The notes under the pieces were generated by a model, which saw nothing but the letters and a program-made list of their open reading frames with translations, ran no database searches and was not told the origin of the DNA. The translations under genes were made by a program, and so were the position numbers. Below are positions 1-13,395 of a stretch of DNA of 64,000 nucleotides, one piece after another. This DNA comes from Pseudomonadota bacterium (GTDB lineage: Bacteria; Pseudomonadota; Gammaproteobacteria; Steroidobacterales; Steroidobacteraceae), in the NCBI GenBank assembly GCA_021805275.1, contig JAJZFQ010000259.1:147901-211900 (forward strand). The letters run 5' to 3'. Positions within the stretch are counted from its first letter, which is position 1, and every line of letters starts with the position of its first letter.

Positions 1-767
1 GGGATACCTTCAGCGCCCTGCCGCAGAGCCCCCAGGTGGTCGCACAGATCCGCAAGAGCCTCACCGGCTACCTGCTCGCCTGGAATCCCGTCACGCAGCG
101 GGCGGCTTGGCGCGTTGCGATCGGCACGCCGTGGAATGGAGGGGTGCTTTCGACGGCCGGCGGACTGGTGTTTCAGGGCGACGCGATGGGCCGATTCGTC
201 GCCTACCGGGCCGCCGACGGCCAGCGGCTCTGGTCGGTGCAGACCCATACCGGCATCGTCGCCCCGCCGATCACCTACCAAGTCGCAGGACAGCAGTACG
301 TGGCCGTGCAGATCGGGTGGGGCGGGGCGTTCGCGCTCGCCGCCGGCCAGCTGGCGCTCGACTCCCAGGTGAACGAAGGCAATGTGCCGCGCATGCTGGT
401 GTTCAAGCTCGGTGGCACCGAGGCCATGCCGCTCCCGCCGCCCGGCACCCACCCGCGACTGAATCCTCCGCCGAGCACGGCCAGTGCGGCCACGATCGCC
501 CTGGGCGAGAGCCGTTACCAGTCGTACTGCAGCGTCTGTCACGGCGACAGCGCGGTCAGCGGCGGGGTGCTGCCGGATCTGCGCTACGCCCCGGCACTGG
601 CCGACCCGGCCCTGTGGCAGCGGATCGTGCAGGGCGGTCTGCTCGCTGCGGGGGGGATGGTGTCGTTCGCCGGGCAGCTCTCCGGGCGCCAGATCGAGGC
701 GGTCCGCGACTACGTCATCGCGCGCGCGAACCAGACCAAGGGCGAGCGAGCCGCGCGGCCGTACTGA
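1..767 (+). CDS. PQQ-dependent alcohol dehydrogenase with cytochrome c domain (C-terminal part, 5' truncated)
   Basis: This is the C-terminal part of a periplasmic quinohaemoprotein alcohol dehydrogenase whose start lies before the window; the frame is open from base 3. The first half shows the last blades of a PQQ propeller (GGLVFQGDAMGRF, then DGQRLWSVQT). A Pro-rich linker follows, then a cytochrome c domain with one haem site, CSVCH, encoded at 528-542. Electrons would pass from PQQ to the haem and on to the respiratory chain. The cofactor can be made by the pqqABCDE operon at 18.6-21.8 kb. The stop codon is 3 bases from the stop of the convergent MDR gene. The substrate cannot be read; ethanol or another primary alcohol is the usual choice for the family. 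Confidence 0.85.
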   Translation, partial: DTFSALPQSPQVVAQIRKSLTGYLLAWNPVTQRAAWRVAIGTPWNGGVLSTAGGLVFQGDAMGRFVAYRAADGQRLWSVQTHTGIVAPPITYQVAGQQYVAVQIGWGGAFALAAGQLALDSQVNEGNVPRMLVFKLGGTEAMPLPPPGTHPRLNPPPSTASAATIALGESRYQSYCSVCHGDSAVSGGVLPDLRYAPALADPALWQRIVQGGLLAAGGMVSFAGQLSGRQIEAVRDYVIARANQTKGERAARPY

Positions 768-770
768 CTC

Positions 771-1802
771 TCACAGGCTGATGACGACCTTGCCGAAGTG
801 CTGTCCCGCCTCGACCTGCTGGTAGGCGGCGCCTGCCTCATCGAGCGGGTAGGTGCGATCGATCACCGGTCGGATGCGATGCTGATCGATGAATGCATTC
901 ATCGCCTCGAAATCCGCGCGCGAGCCGACGTAGATGCCGCTTGCGGTGGCATTGGCATGCAGCAGCGCCATCGCCGGGATGTCGCCGCCGAAACCGGCCA
1001 GTCCGCCGATCAGTGCGATGTGTCCGCCCGGGGCGAGGCTCGCGAGGGATTGTGCCAGCGTGCCGACCCCGCCCACCTCGAGCACCTGTTGCACGCCGAC
1101 GCCGCCGGTGGCGGCGCGCACCGCCCCGGACCACTGCGGCGTGCTGCGGTAGTTGATCGTGGCGCTCGCTCCGAGCCGCTTCGCATGCGCGAGCTTCTCC
1201 TCGCTGGAACTCGTGATCAGGGCGCGGGCACCCGCGGCCGCGGCGAACTGCAGACCGAAGACCGACACGCCGCCGGTGCCGAGCAGCAGCACGTTATCGC
1301 CCGCTTGCATGCGCCCGCGGGTGACGAGGCCGTTCCAGGCGGTCACGGCCGCGCACGGCAAGGTCGCGGCCTCCTCGTACGAGTACCCCTGAGGAATGCG
1401 CACGAGGCCCTCCTGCGACAGGCACACGTACTGCGAGAGCACGCCGTCGAGCTGACCGCCGAGCGCCGAGCCCGGGGTCGCAGCGCTCGGCCGTCCCTGC
1501 AGCCAGCGCTGGAAGAAGGTCGCCGCGACCCGCTCGCCGGTCTTGAAGCGCGTCACGCCGGCGCCGACCGCGACAACCTCTCCGGCGCCGTCGGACAGCG
1601 GCACCAGGCTCTCGCGCGGGGGCATGGGGTACTGCCCCCGCAACACATACACGTCGCGACGGTTCAGCGAAGCCGCGTGCACGCGCACGAGCACTTCGTG
1701 CTCGGCCGGTGTCGGCACCGGGGCCTGTTCGATCGTCAGTCGGTAGGTGCCGTCCGGCTGGCGGGTGAGCGCCGCGCGGCGCTGCGCTTGTGCGATAGTC
1801 AT
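771..1802 (-). CDS. Zinc-independent-type alcohol dehydrogenase / quinone oxidoreductase (MDR family)
   Basis: This 343-residue medium-chain dehydrogenase/reductase resembles NADPH:quinone oxidoreductases and related alcohol dehydrogenases. An N-terminal GroES-like domain (about residues 10-140, with VLVRVHAASLNRRDVYVLRG) is followed by a Rossmann domain with the loop LLLGTGGVSVFG. The usual structural zinc Cys cluster is not seen. The ATG at 1802 gives the expected N-terminus MTIAQAQRR; a longer open frame upstream overlaps the aldehyde dehydrogenase gene and is unlikely. It lies 17 bases downstream of that gene on the same strand, so the two probably form an operon for alcohol/aldehyde conversion next to the PQQ dehydrogenase. 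The true substrate is unknown. Confidence 0.8.
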   Translation of the reverse strand: MTIAQAQRRAALTRQPDGTYRLTIEQAPVPTPAEHEVLVRVHAASLNRRDVYVLRGQYPMPPRESLVPLSDGAGEVVAVGAGVTRFKTGERVAATFFQRWLQGRPSAATPGSALGGQLDGVLSQYVCLSQEGLVRIPQGYSYEEAATLPCAAVTAWNGLVTRGRMQAGDNVLLLGTGGVSVFGLQFAAAAGARALITSSSEEKLAHAKRLGASATINYRSTPQWSGAVRAATGGVGVQQVLEVGGVGTLAQSLASLAPGGHIALIGGLAGFGGDIPAMALLHANATASGIYVGSRADFEAMNAFIDQHRIRPVIDRTYPLDEAGAAYQQVEAGQHFGKVVISL

Positions 1803-1819
1803 CGTGTTTCCTTGCGCGG

Positions 1820-5171
<3,352 letters not shown>

Positions 5172-5297
5172 GCGGAACGGGCAGGGCGGGGCTGGCCATA
5201 GAGAACCCTGATAGCTGCTAGCGGCGCCGGCGGCTTGGAGCCGGGGCGATGCGGCGCCATAATCGGTGCGTTTCGCGGGACACTCGCGCCCATCACC

Positions 5298-6410
5298 ATG
5301 CAGACATCCATTCCTTGCCTGTTCATGCGCGGCGGCACTTCGCGCGGACCGTTCTTCAGCGAGAACGGTCTGCCGGCCGACGTGCCGACGCGCGACCGGG
5401 TGCTGCTGGCCGTGATGGGCTCGCCCGACCGGCGGCAGATCGATGGCCTGGGCGGTGCTCATCCGCTCACCAGCAAGGTCGGCATCGTGCGCCCGGGGAC
5501 CGAACCGGGCGTGGACCTGGAGTTTCTCTTCGCCCAGGTGATGCTGGACAAGGCCGTCGTCGACACCACGCCCAACTGCGGCAACATGCTGGCGGCGGTC
5601 GTGCCCTATGCGCTGGAAACCGGCATGGTGCGCGCGCAGGGGCCGAGCAGCACGTACCGCGTCCTCACCCGCAATACCGACATGCTGTGCGACATCACCG
5701 TAGAGACCCCGGGCGGGCGGGTGAGCTACGAGGGGCAGACGCGCATCGACGGCGTGCCGGGCACCGGCGCGCCGATCACGATCAACTTTCTCGACACCGC
5801 CGGCTCGGTGTGTTCCGGGCTGCTGCCGAGCGGCCGGGTGCGCGATGTGGTGACGGTTCCCGGAGCGGCGCCCATCGAGGTGACCTGCATCGACAACGGC
5901 ATGCCACTGGTGATGATGCGCGCTGCCGATCTTGGGCGCACCGGGTTGGAGGGCGTGGCCGAGCTCAATGCAGACACCGAGCTGAAGGGGCGGCTCGAGG
6001 CGTTGCGGCTCGCCTGCGGGCAGCTGATGGGTCTCGGCGACGTCGCCGCCAAGACCTATCCCAAGATGTGCCTGGTTGCGCCGCCGGCCGCAGGCGGGAG
6101 CCTGAGCACTCGGTGTTTCATTCCCCACGTCTGCCACGATGCGATCGGTGTGCTCGCCGCCGTCACGGTCGCTACGGCCTGCGTGCTGCCCGGATCAGTC
6201 GCCGAGGGCATCGCGGTGGTGACGGCCGGCCCGGTGCGGACCCTTTCGGTCGAACATCCGAGCGGTGAATTCAGCGTGGAGCTGGAAACGGCCCCCGGCG
6301 ATCCGCCCACGGTGAAGCGCGCCGCACTGCTGCGTACCGCGCGGCTCATCATGCGCGGCGAGGTGATGGTTCCGGACACGGTCTGGCACCCGAGCGCGGT
6401 GCCGGGTTGA
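5298..6410 (+). CDS. ligU: 4-oxalomesaconate tautomerase (PrpF/GalD/LigU family)
   Basis: This 370-residue member of the PrpF isomerase family has a diaminopimelate-epimerase-like fold. The N-terminal signature is IPCLFMRGGTSRG, with DTTPNCGNML in the middle and further conserved glycines. In the protocatechuate 4,5-cleavage and gallate pathways the enzyme shifts the double bond of 4-oxalomesaconate between its keto and enol forms for the hydratase. The ATG at 5298 is chosen because it places this signature at residues 5-17; an in-frame start at 5235 would add 21 untypical residues. PrpF proteins also act on 2-methylaconitate, but the neighbours here (O-demethylase before, LigJ after) point to the aromatic pathway rather than to the distant prp genes. 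Confidence 0.85.
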   Translation: MQTSIPCLFMRGGTSRGPFFSENGLPADVPTRDRVLLAVMGSPDRRQIDGLGGAHPLTSKVGIVRPGTEPGVDLEFLFAQVMLDKAVVDTTPNCGNMLAAVVPYALETGMVRAQGPSSTYRVLTRNTDMLCDITVETPGGRVSYEGQTRIDGVPGTGAPITINFLDTAGSVCSGLLPSGRVRDVVTVPGAAPIEVTCIDNGMPLVMMRAADLGRTGLEGVAELNADTELKGRLEALRLACGQLMGLGDVAAKTYPKMCLVAPPAAGGSLSTRCFIPHVCHDAIGVLAAVTVATACVLPGSVAEGIAVVTAGPVRTLSVEHPSGEFSVELETAPGDPPTVKRAALLRTARLIMRGEVMVPDTVWHPSAVPG

Positions 6411-6444
6411 CTGCGGCGTTGCAATTCTCAACGAGACTCCCGCC

Positions 6445-7470
6445 ATGATCATTGACTGTCACGGGCACTACACCACCGCCCCCAAGGCGCTCGAGGAGTG
6501 GCGCAATCGCCAGGTGGCGAATCTCGCCACGCCCGCTCTGGGGCCGAAGGTCGCGGAGCTGAAGATCAGCGATGACGAGCTCGTCGAGAGCATCGAGACC
6601 AATCAGCTCAGGTTCATGCGCGAGCGCGGCTCGGATCTGACTGTCTTCTCTCCCCGGGCGAGCTTCATGGCGCACCACATCGGGGACTTCCAGACGAGCG
6701 CCACCTGGGCGGCGATCTGCAACGAGCTCTGCCACCGCGTCGCAAAGCTATTCCCCGCGCACTTCATCGGCGCGGCCATGTTGCCGCAGTCCCCCGGGGT
6801 CGATCCGCGCAGCTGCATCCCCGAGCTCGACCGATGCATCCGGGAGTATGGATTCGTCGCCATCAACCTCAACCCCGATCCCTCCGGCGGACATTGGCGC
6901 GAGCCGCCGCTCACCGACCGCTGGTGGTACCCGATCTACGAGAAAATGGTCGAGTACGACATCCCGGCCATGATTCACGTCAGCACCAGCTGCAACGCAT
7001 GCTTTCACACGACGGGCGCGCACTATCTCAACGCGGACACCACCGCGTTCATGCAGTGCGTGGCGGGCGATCTGTTCAAGGACTTTCCGACGCTGCGCTT
7101 TGTGATTCCGCACGGGGGCGGTGCCGTGCCCTACCATTGGGGGCGCTTCCGGGGGCTGGCGCAGGCGCTGAACAAGCCACCCCTGGAGGAGCATCTGCTG
7201 AAGAACATCTACTTCGACACGTGCGTCTACCACCAGCCGGGAATCGACCTGCTGATGCGCGTGATGCCGATCGAGAACGTGCTGTTCGCCTCTGAGATGA
7301 TCGGCGCAGTGCGGGGCATCGATCCGCGCACCGGACATCACTACGACGACACCAAGCGGTATGTCGAAGCCGCGGCGCTCAGTGCCGGGCAGCGCCGCCA
7401 GATCTACCAGGGCAATGCGCGCAGGGTCTATCCGCGCCTGAATGCCGCGCTCGAGGCACGGGGCCAGTGA
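6445..7470 (+). CDS. ligJ: 4-oxalomesaconate hydratase LigJ (amidohydrolase family)
   Basis: This 341-residue amidohydrolase-fold enzyme adds water to 4-oxalomesaconate to give 4-carboxy-4-hydroxy-2-oxoadipate. The length equals that known for LigJ of Sphingobium SYK-6. The metal ligands of that family can be placed directly: H6 and H8 in DCHGHY, H178 in MIHVS, and E284 in FASEM; H223 lies in IPHGGG. It follows the tautomerase by 34 bases and precedes the aldolase by 40, all on the same strand. The assignment is firm because residues, length and context agree. Confidence 0.93.
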   Translation: MIIDCHGHYTTAPKALEEWRNRQVANLATPALGPKVAELKISDDELVESIETNQLRFMRERGSDLTVFSPRASFMAHHIGDFQTSATWAAICNELCHRVAKLFPAHFIGAAMLPQSPGVDPRSCIPELDRCIREYGFVAINLNPDPSGGHWREPPLTDRWWYPIYEKMVEYDIPAMIHVSTSCNACFHTTGAHYLNADTTAFMQCVAGDLFKDFPTLRFVIPHGGGAVPYHWGRFRGLAQALNKPPLEEHLLKNIYFDTCVYHQPGIDLLMRVMPIENVLFASEMIGAVRGIDPRTGHHYDDTKRYVEAAALSAGQRRQIYQGNARRVYPRLNAALEARGQ

Positions 7471-7510
7471 GCGTCCCGCACCCGCATCCCCATTCGCAAG
7501 AGGCAGGAAC

Positions 7511-8206
7511 ATGAGCACGCCGCTGAACACACTGGGGCTGGTCAAGCGCAACATCGAGCGCGCCGAGCGCGCCGCGGTCGAGAAGCTCGGCCGCTTCGGC
7601 GTGGCGACCGTTCACGAGGCCATGGGACGCGTGGGCTTGATGAAGCCGTACATGCGTCCGGTCTATCCCGGCGCCCGGCTCTGCGGCACTGCGGTCACGG
7701 TGCTGCTGCAGCCCGGAGACAACTGGATGTTGCACGTGGCTGCCGAGCAGATCCGCGCCGGCGACGTGGTGGTGGCGGGCTGCAGCACCGACAGCGAGGA
7801 CGGATTCTTCGGAGAACTGCTCGCCACCTCGTTCCGCGCTCGGGGAGCTCTCGGCCTGATCATCGACGGCGGGGTACGTGACGTGCGCGAGCTGACCGAG
7901 ATGAAGTTTCCCGTGTTCAGCCGCGCCATCAGCGCCAAGGGCACCGTGAAAGCCACGCTCGGATCGGTGAACGTACCGGTGGTGTGCGCCGGTGCGCTGA
8001 TCAACCCGGGCGATGCGGTGGTTGCCGACGACGACGGCGTGGTGGTGGTGCCGGCCGCCGTGGTGCAACGGGTGGCCGACGCGGCCGAAGCGCGCGAAGC
8101 CAGCGAGGCGGGCAAGCGCGCCCAGTTCGCCGCCGGCGCGCTCGGGCTGGACATGTACAAGATGCGCGAGCCGCTGGAGAAGCTGGGCTTGAAGTACATC
8201 GACTGA
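7511..8206 (+). CDS. ligK: 4-carboxy-4-hydroxy-2-oxoadipate aldolase (RraA/HMG aldolase family)
   Basis: This 231-residue class II aldolase of the RraA-like fold splits 4-carboxy-4-hydroxy-2-oxoadipate into pyruvate and oxaloacetate, the last step of protocatechuate 4,5-cleavage. The family motifs are visible: [20 protein letters not shown] followed by GVRD, the divalent-metal and substrate segment, and a C-terminal helix. The ATG at 7511 is preceded by AGGCAGGA, a fair ribosome site, whereas the longer open frame begins inside ligJ. The next gene starts one base after its stop, so the two are translationally coupled. RraA proteins without aldolase activity exist, but the pathway context makes the aldolase role very likely. 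Confidence 0.9.
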   Translation: MSTPLNTLGLVKRNIERAERAAVEKLGRFGVATVHEAMGRVGLMKPYMRPVYPGARLCGTAVTVLLQPGDNWMLHVAAEQIRAGDVVVAGCSTDSEDGFFGELLATSFRARGALGLIIDGGVRDVRELTEMKFPVFSRAISAKGTVKATLGSVNVPVVCAGALINPGDAVVADDDGVVVVPAAVVQRVADAAEAREASEAGKRAQFAAGALGLDMYKMREPLEKLGLKYID

Positions 8207-8207
8207 A

Positions 8208-9155
8208 ATGACGACCGCGGACCCTGATGCATTGCGGTGGCGCGTCGGCCTGGTCGGCTACGGAGAAGTCGGCCGGATACTGGCCGAGGATCTGCGCGCC
8301 CGGGGCGCAGCGTGGGTCGGCGCCTACGATGTGAAGCTCGGCACCTGCGCGCAGGGGCCGCTGCGCGAGCATGCGGTGGCGCACGGCGTGAGGCTTGCCG
8401 CCTCGCATGCGGCGTTGACGGCCGAGTGTGACCTGCTGATCTGCGCGGTCACCGCCGGCCAGACCGTCTCGGCGGCATCCGCGTGCGCCGAGCGCCTGAC
8501 GCGCCGGACGTGGTTTCTCGATATCAACTCCGCCTCTCCGGGAGGCAAGCAGGATGCGGCCGCCCGCATTGAGGCCGCCGGCGGACGCTACGTCGAGGGA
8601 GCGGTCATGACCTCCGTCCCGCCGCACCGCATCCGCGTGCCGCTTCTGCTCGGTGGTCCGCACGCTGCCGCGCTCGCTCCGGAACTCGCGGCGCTCGGCT
8701 TTTGCCCGCAGGTGAGCTCCGAGCGGTTCGGTGTCGCTTCGGCCTCCAAGATGTGTCGCAGCGTCATGATCAAGGGCCTGGAGGCCCTGGTCATCGAGAG
8801 TCTGACTGCGGCCCGCGCCTATGGGGTTGAGCAGGCCGTGCTCGCCTCTTTGAAGGAGACCTTCCCCGGCATCGAGTGGGACCGGCAGGCCGCCTACTTT
8901 TTCCAGCGCGTGATCCGGCACGGGCGGCGCCGCGCCGAGGAGATGCGCGAGGCAGCCCGGACGATCGAGGAGGCCGGGTTGACGCCCTGGTCGGCAGCCG
9001 GCACCGCCGAGCGGCAGGAATGGATGGCCGATCTTGCCGAGGCAGGTGTGTTCGGCGAGCGTGATGAGCCGTCATTCGCGCGCAGCACGGACTGGCGGCT
9101 CGAGGCCGATCGCATACTCGAGCACATCGGCCCGCCCCGGATCAGAGGCTCCTGA
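8208..9155 (+). CDS. 6-phosphogluconate dehydrogenase-like NAD(P)-binding protein with DUF1932 domain
   Basis: This 315-residue protein has an N-terminal Rossmann domain (VGLVGYGEVGRIL, about residues 13-25) and a C-terminal helical domain of the DUF1932 type with the conserved ASASKMCRSVMIKGLEAL segment holding the putative catalytic lysine. It belongs to the beta-hydroxyacid dehydrogenase superfamily. Its ATG lies one base after the ligK stop and its own stop is 9 bases before ligI, so it is made together with pathway enzymes. None of the textbook steps of the 4,5-pathway needs it. It might reduce or oxidise a hydroxyacid intermediate, deal with a side product, or act on a gallate-branch compound. 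The specific reaction is unknown. Confidence 0.8.
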   Translation: MTTADPDALRWRVGLVGYGEVGRILAEDLRARGAAWVGAYDVKLGTCAQGPLREHAVAHGVRLAASHAALTAECDLLICAVTAGQTVSAASACAERLTRRTWFLDINSASPGGKQDAAARIEAAGGRYVEGAVMTSVPPHRIRVPLLLGGPHAAALAPELAALGFCPQVSSERFGVASASKMCRSVMIKGLEALVIESLTAARAYGVEQAVLASLKETFPGIEWDRQAAYFFQRVIRHGRRRAEEMREAARTIEEAGLTPWSAAGTAERQEWMADLAEAGVFGERDEPSFARSTDWRLEADRILEHIGPPRIRGS

Positions 9156-9164
9156 AGTCCCATC

Positions 9165-10097
9165 ATGACCGTGCCAAGCACCGCACCGTTCACCAAGAGT
9201 TCCGGCTGGCTCGACTGGTACCCCGATCCGTCGCAGCCGCGCTTCGTCGTGCCTGCGGGCGCGGTCGATGCCCACTGCCACGTGTTCGGCCCGGGCACGG
9301 AATTTCCCTATGCGCCGGAGCGCAAGTACACCCCGTGCGATGCGAGCAAGCGTCAGCTGTACGCGTTGCGCGATCACCTCGGCTTCGCACGCAACGTGGT
9401 GGTCCAGGCGACCTGCCACGGGGCGGACAACCGTGCCATGGTCGATGCGCTGGTGCACTCCGATGGCCGGGCACGGGGCGTCGCGACCGTGCGGCGCAGC
9501 GTCACCGACGCGGAGCTGGAAAGTCTGCACGCGGCGGGCGTGCGCGCCGTGCGGTTCAATTTCCTCAAGCGTCTGGTCGATTTCACGCCGCGCGAGGAAC
9601 TGCTGGAGATCGCCGGGCGCATCGCGCCGCTCGGCTGGCACGTGGTGGTGTATTTCGAGGCGGCCGATCTCGGGGAGCTGTGGGACTTCTTCACCACGCT
9701 GCCGACCACCGTGGTGGTCGATCACATGGGCCGCCCGGACGTGAAGGAGCCGGTCGACGGACCGCAGTTTCAGCGCTTCGTGCGCCTGATGCGCGAGCAT
9801 CCAAACGTCTGGTCGAAGGTGTCGTGTCCGGAGCGGCTCACTCTCAGCGGACCGCCGGCGCTGAACGGGGAGCGTAACGCCTACCGCGACGTCGTGCCGT
9901 TCGGCCGCTGCCTGGTCGAGACGTTTCCGGACCGGGTGCTCTGGGGCACCGACTGGCCGCACCCGAATCTCAAGGACCACATGCCCGACGATGGGCTGCT
10001 GGTCGATTTCATTCCGCACGTCGCGCCGAGCGCCGCGGCGCAGCGCAGACTCCTGGTGGACAATCCCATGCGGCTGTACTGGCCGGAAGAAACCTGA
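9165..10097 (+). CDS. ligI: 2-pyrone-4,6-dicarboxylate lactonase LigI
   Basis: This 310-residue amidohydrolase hydrolyses 2-pyrone-4,6-dicarboxylate to 4-oxalomesaconate or its open tautomer. The N-terminal HxH motif is at H37 and H39 in VDAHCHVFGPG, and the catalytic aspartate is D263 in WGTDWPHPN, both in the positions usual for the cog3618 branch to which LigI belongs. Known LigI works without a bound metal, and the sequence does not contradict this. It lies 9 bases after the DUF1932 gene and 18 before ligA. Close homologues act on other lactones, but its placement between the ring-cleavage dioxygenase and LigJ/K makes the assignment strong. Confidence 0.93.
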   Translation: MTVPSTAPFTKSSGWLDWYPDPSQPRFVVPAGAVDAHCHVFGPGTEFPYAPERKYTPCDASKRQLYALRDHLGFARNVVVQATCHGADNRAMVDALVHSDGRARGVATVRRSVTDAELESLHAAGVRAVRFNFLKRLVDFTPREELLEIAGRIAPLGWHVVVYFEAADLGELWDFFTTLPTTVVVDHMGRPDVKEPVDGPQFQRFVRLMREHPNVWSKVSCPERLTLSGPPALNGERNAYRDVVPFGRCLVETFPDRVLWGTDWPHPNLKDHMPDDGLLVDFIPHVAPSAAAQRRLLVDNPMRLYWPEET

Positions 10098-10115
10098 CGG
10101 GGAGAGGAGAGTACG

Positions 10116-11347
<1,232 letters not shown>

Positions 11348-11378
11348 GTTGCGATGAGGACATACTGAAGGAGAGCCC

Positions 11379-12341
11379 ATGGCCCAGACGATCAACATCG
11401 CCCTTGCCGGTGCGGGCGCCTTCGGCATCAAGCACCTCGACGCTCTGCGCAGCATTCCCGAGGTGCGGGTCGTCTCGCTCGTCGGACGCACGCTGGGGCC
11501 TACGCAAGAGGTCGCGGCGCGCTACGGGATCGGACATGTCGCGACCGAGCTGCAGGAGTCCCTCGCCCGTCCCGACGTCGAGGCGGTGATTCTTTGCACC
11601 CCGACGCAGATCCACGCCGCGCAGGCCATCGCTTGCCTGCAGGCAGGCAAGCACGTGCAGGTCGAGATTCCGCTCGCCGACAGCGTGGCGGACGCCGAGG
11701 ACGTTGTGCGGGCGCAGAAGGCGAGCGGCAAGGTAGCAATGGTGGGCCACACGCGCCGCTTCAATCCCAGCCATCAGTGGGTGCACAGGCGGATCCGGGC
11801 CGGTGAACTCGCCGTGCAGCAGATGGACGTGCAGACCTACTTCTTGCGACGCAAGAACATCAACGCGCTCGGTCAGCCCCGCTCGTGGACCGATCACCTG
11901 CTCTGGCATCATGCCGCGCACACCGTGGATCTGTTCGCCTACCAGAGCGGCGAGATCGTGGCGGCGAACGCCCTGCAGGGTCCGGTCCATCCCGAGCTTG
12001 GCATCGCGATGGACATGTCCATTCAGTTGAAGAGCCGCACCGGGGCGATTTGTACTCTGTCGCTCTCGTTCAACAACGATGGACCGATCGGCACGTTCTT
12101 TCGCTATATCTGCGACAGCGGCACGTACATCGCCCGCTATGACGATCTCGTCGATGGTAAGGACGTCAAGATCGATGTTTCGAAGGTGGACGTCTCGATG
12201 AACGGCATCGAGCTGCAGGACCGCGAGTTCATCGCCGCAATCCGGGCCGGGCGCGAGCCCAATGCGAGCGTCGCCGAGGTCCTGCCGTGCTACCGGGTGC
12301 TCGGCGCGCTCGAGCGGCAGCTGTCGGGGTCGTCTGCCTGA
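11379..12341 (+). CDS. ligC: 4-carboxy-2-hydroxymuconate-6-semialdehyde dehydrogenase LigC
   Basis: This 320-residue Gfo/Idh/MocA-type oxidoreductase oxidises the ring-cleavage product (as its cyclic hemiacetal) to 2-pyrone-4,6-dicarboxylate with NAD(P)+. The Rossmann motif ALAGAGAFGIKH starts at residue 8 and the family signature (about residues 90-100, HVQVEIPLA) is in place, with an Ile where many relatives have Lys-Pro (EKP). WHHAAHTVDLF is the substrate-side helix. It is the last gene of the cluster, 31 bases after ligB, with AAGGAG before the ATG at 11379. The next gene, pirin, is convergent and ends 21 bases away. Length fits LigC (about 315). Confidence 0.92.
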   Translation: MAQTINIALAGAGAFGIKHLDALRSIPEVRVVSLVGRTLGPTQEVAARYGIGHVATELQESLARPDVEAVILCTPTQIHAAQAIACLQAGKHVQVEIPLADSVADAEDVVRAQKASGKVAMVGHTRRFNPSHQWVHRRIRAGELAVQQMDVQTYFLRRKNINALGQPRSWTDHLLWHHAAHTVDLFAYQSGEIVAANALQGPVHPELGIAMDMSIQLKSRTGAICTLSLSFNNDGPIGTFFRYICDSGTYIARYDDLVDGKDVKIDVSKVDVSMNGIELQDREFIAAIRAGREPNASVAEVLPCYRVLGALERQLSGSSA

Positions 12342-12362
12342 TCGCCGCGGCGGCGCGCGGCC

Positions 12363-13283
12363 TCAGCCAGGGTCGGGCAGCGGAATGAACTCTTTGTCGT
12401 CGCCCGGCACCGTCGGGAAGCGCCCTTCGCGCCAGTCGCGCTTGGCCTGTTCGATGCGCTCGAGCGAGCTCGACACGAAGTTCCAGTAGATGTGCCGCTC
12501 GCCGAGCGGCTCGCCGCCGAGCAGCGCCACGTGCGCGCCGTGCTCGCTGCGCAGGACGCGCCCCGCCCCGGGCGCGAAGACCAGCATGCGGCCCGGCCCG
12601 GCCGAGCCGCCCTCGGCGGCGAGGCGACCCTCGATCACGTAAACGGCCCGCTCGGAATAAGCGTCGGTGAGCGGCAGCTCGCACCCCGCCGGCAGCGTCG
12701 CGTCGGCATAAAAGAGCGGCGAGAGCGTCGCGACCGGCGAGCGCTGCCCGTACAGCTCGCCGGCCAGGATACGCATGCGCGCTCCGGCGAGCTCAACGGT
12801 CGGCAGGGTCTCGCCCGGGTGATGGTGGAACTGCGGCTCGGTCTGCTCATGCGCGGCGGGCAAGGCAATCCACAGCTGCAGACCGTTCAGTCGCGCCTGC
12901 CCGTCGCGCTGCGCAGCGCCGCTGCGCTCGGAGTGCACGATGCCGCGGCCGGCGGTCATCCAATTGATGTCCCCGGGGCGGATGGTCTGATGCGAGCCGA
13001 GACTGTCGCGGTGGACGATCTCACCCTCGAACAGGTAGGTGACCGTGGCGAGCCCGATGTGTGGGTGCGGCCGCACGTCCAGTCCCCGCCCCGGCGGCAG
13101 GTCCGCCGGACCCATGTGGTCGAAGAATATGAATGGACCGACCATGCGGCGCGCCACCGACGGCAGGACGCGCCCGACCGTCATCCCGCCGATATCGTGC
13201 GTGCGGGCATCGATGACGGCCGGGAGCTCGGGCGTCGCCGGCTGACCAGCTCGCGTTGGCTCAGCAGTGGGCCTTGCGCTCAT
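12363..13283 (-). CDS. Pirin family protein
   Basis: This 306-residue bicupin shows the pirin signature with metal-binding histidines HPHIGLATVTYLFEG and ITWM-like text (GDINWMTAGRGIVHSE) in the N-terminal cupin. Pirins are iron-binding proteins; some are quercetin dioxygenases and others act as regulators. The ATG at 13283 has GGAGAG just upstream; the longer open frame is mostly spurious Arg/Ala text. It is divergent from the beta-hydroxyacid dehydrogenase-like gene at 13396 and convergent with ligC. A role in flavonoid or aromatic ring oxygenation would suit the neighbourhood but is not shown. Confidence 0.88.
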   Translation of the reverse strand: MSARPTAEPTRAGQPATPELPAVIDARTHDIGGMTVGRVLPSVARRMVGPFIFFDHMGPADLPPGRGLDVRPHPHIGLATVTYLFEGEIVHRDSLGSHQTIRPGDINWMTAGRGIVHSERSGAAQRDGQARLNGLQLWIALPAAHEQTEPQFHHHPGETLPTVELAGARMRILAGELYGQRSPVATLSPLFYADATLPAGCELPLTDAYSERAVYVIEGRLAAEGGSAGPGRMLVFAPGAGRVLRSEHGAHVALLGGEPLGERHIYWNFVSSSLERIEQAKRDWREGRFPTVPGDDKEFIPLPDPG

Positions 13284-13395
13284 GGGGACTCTCCGGCGTG
13301 CTCTTCGGAAGAGCGATGCTAGCATCGGGCGGTCGGGACGTGCGTGCAGCCGCCGGCTGCGCAGCGGCCGCTCAGCGCGAGAAACGGAGGCGATC

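Noticed and set aside
5298..6410. PrpF for 2-methylaconitate isomerisation
   Set aside because: The prp operon here uses PrpD, which does not need PrpF, and the gene sits with ligM and ligJ.
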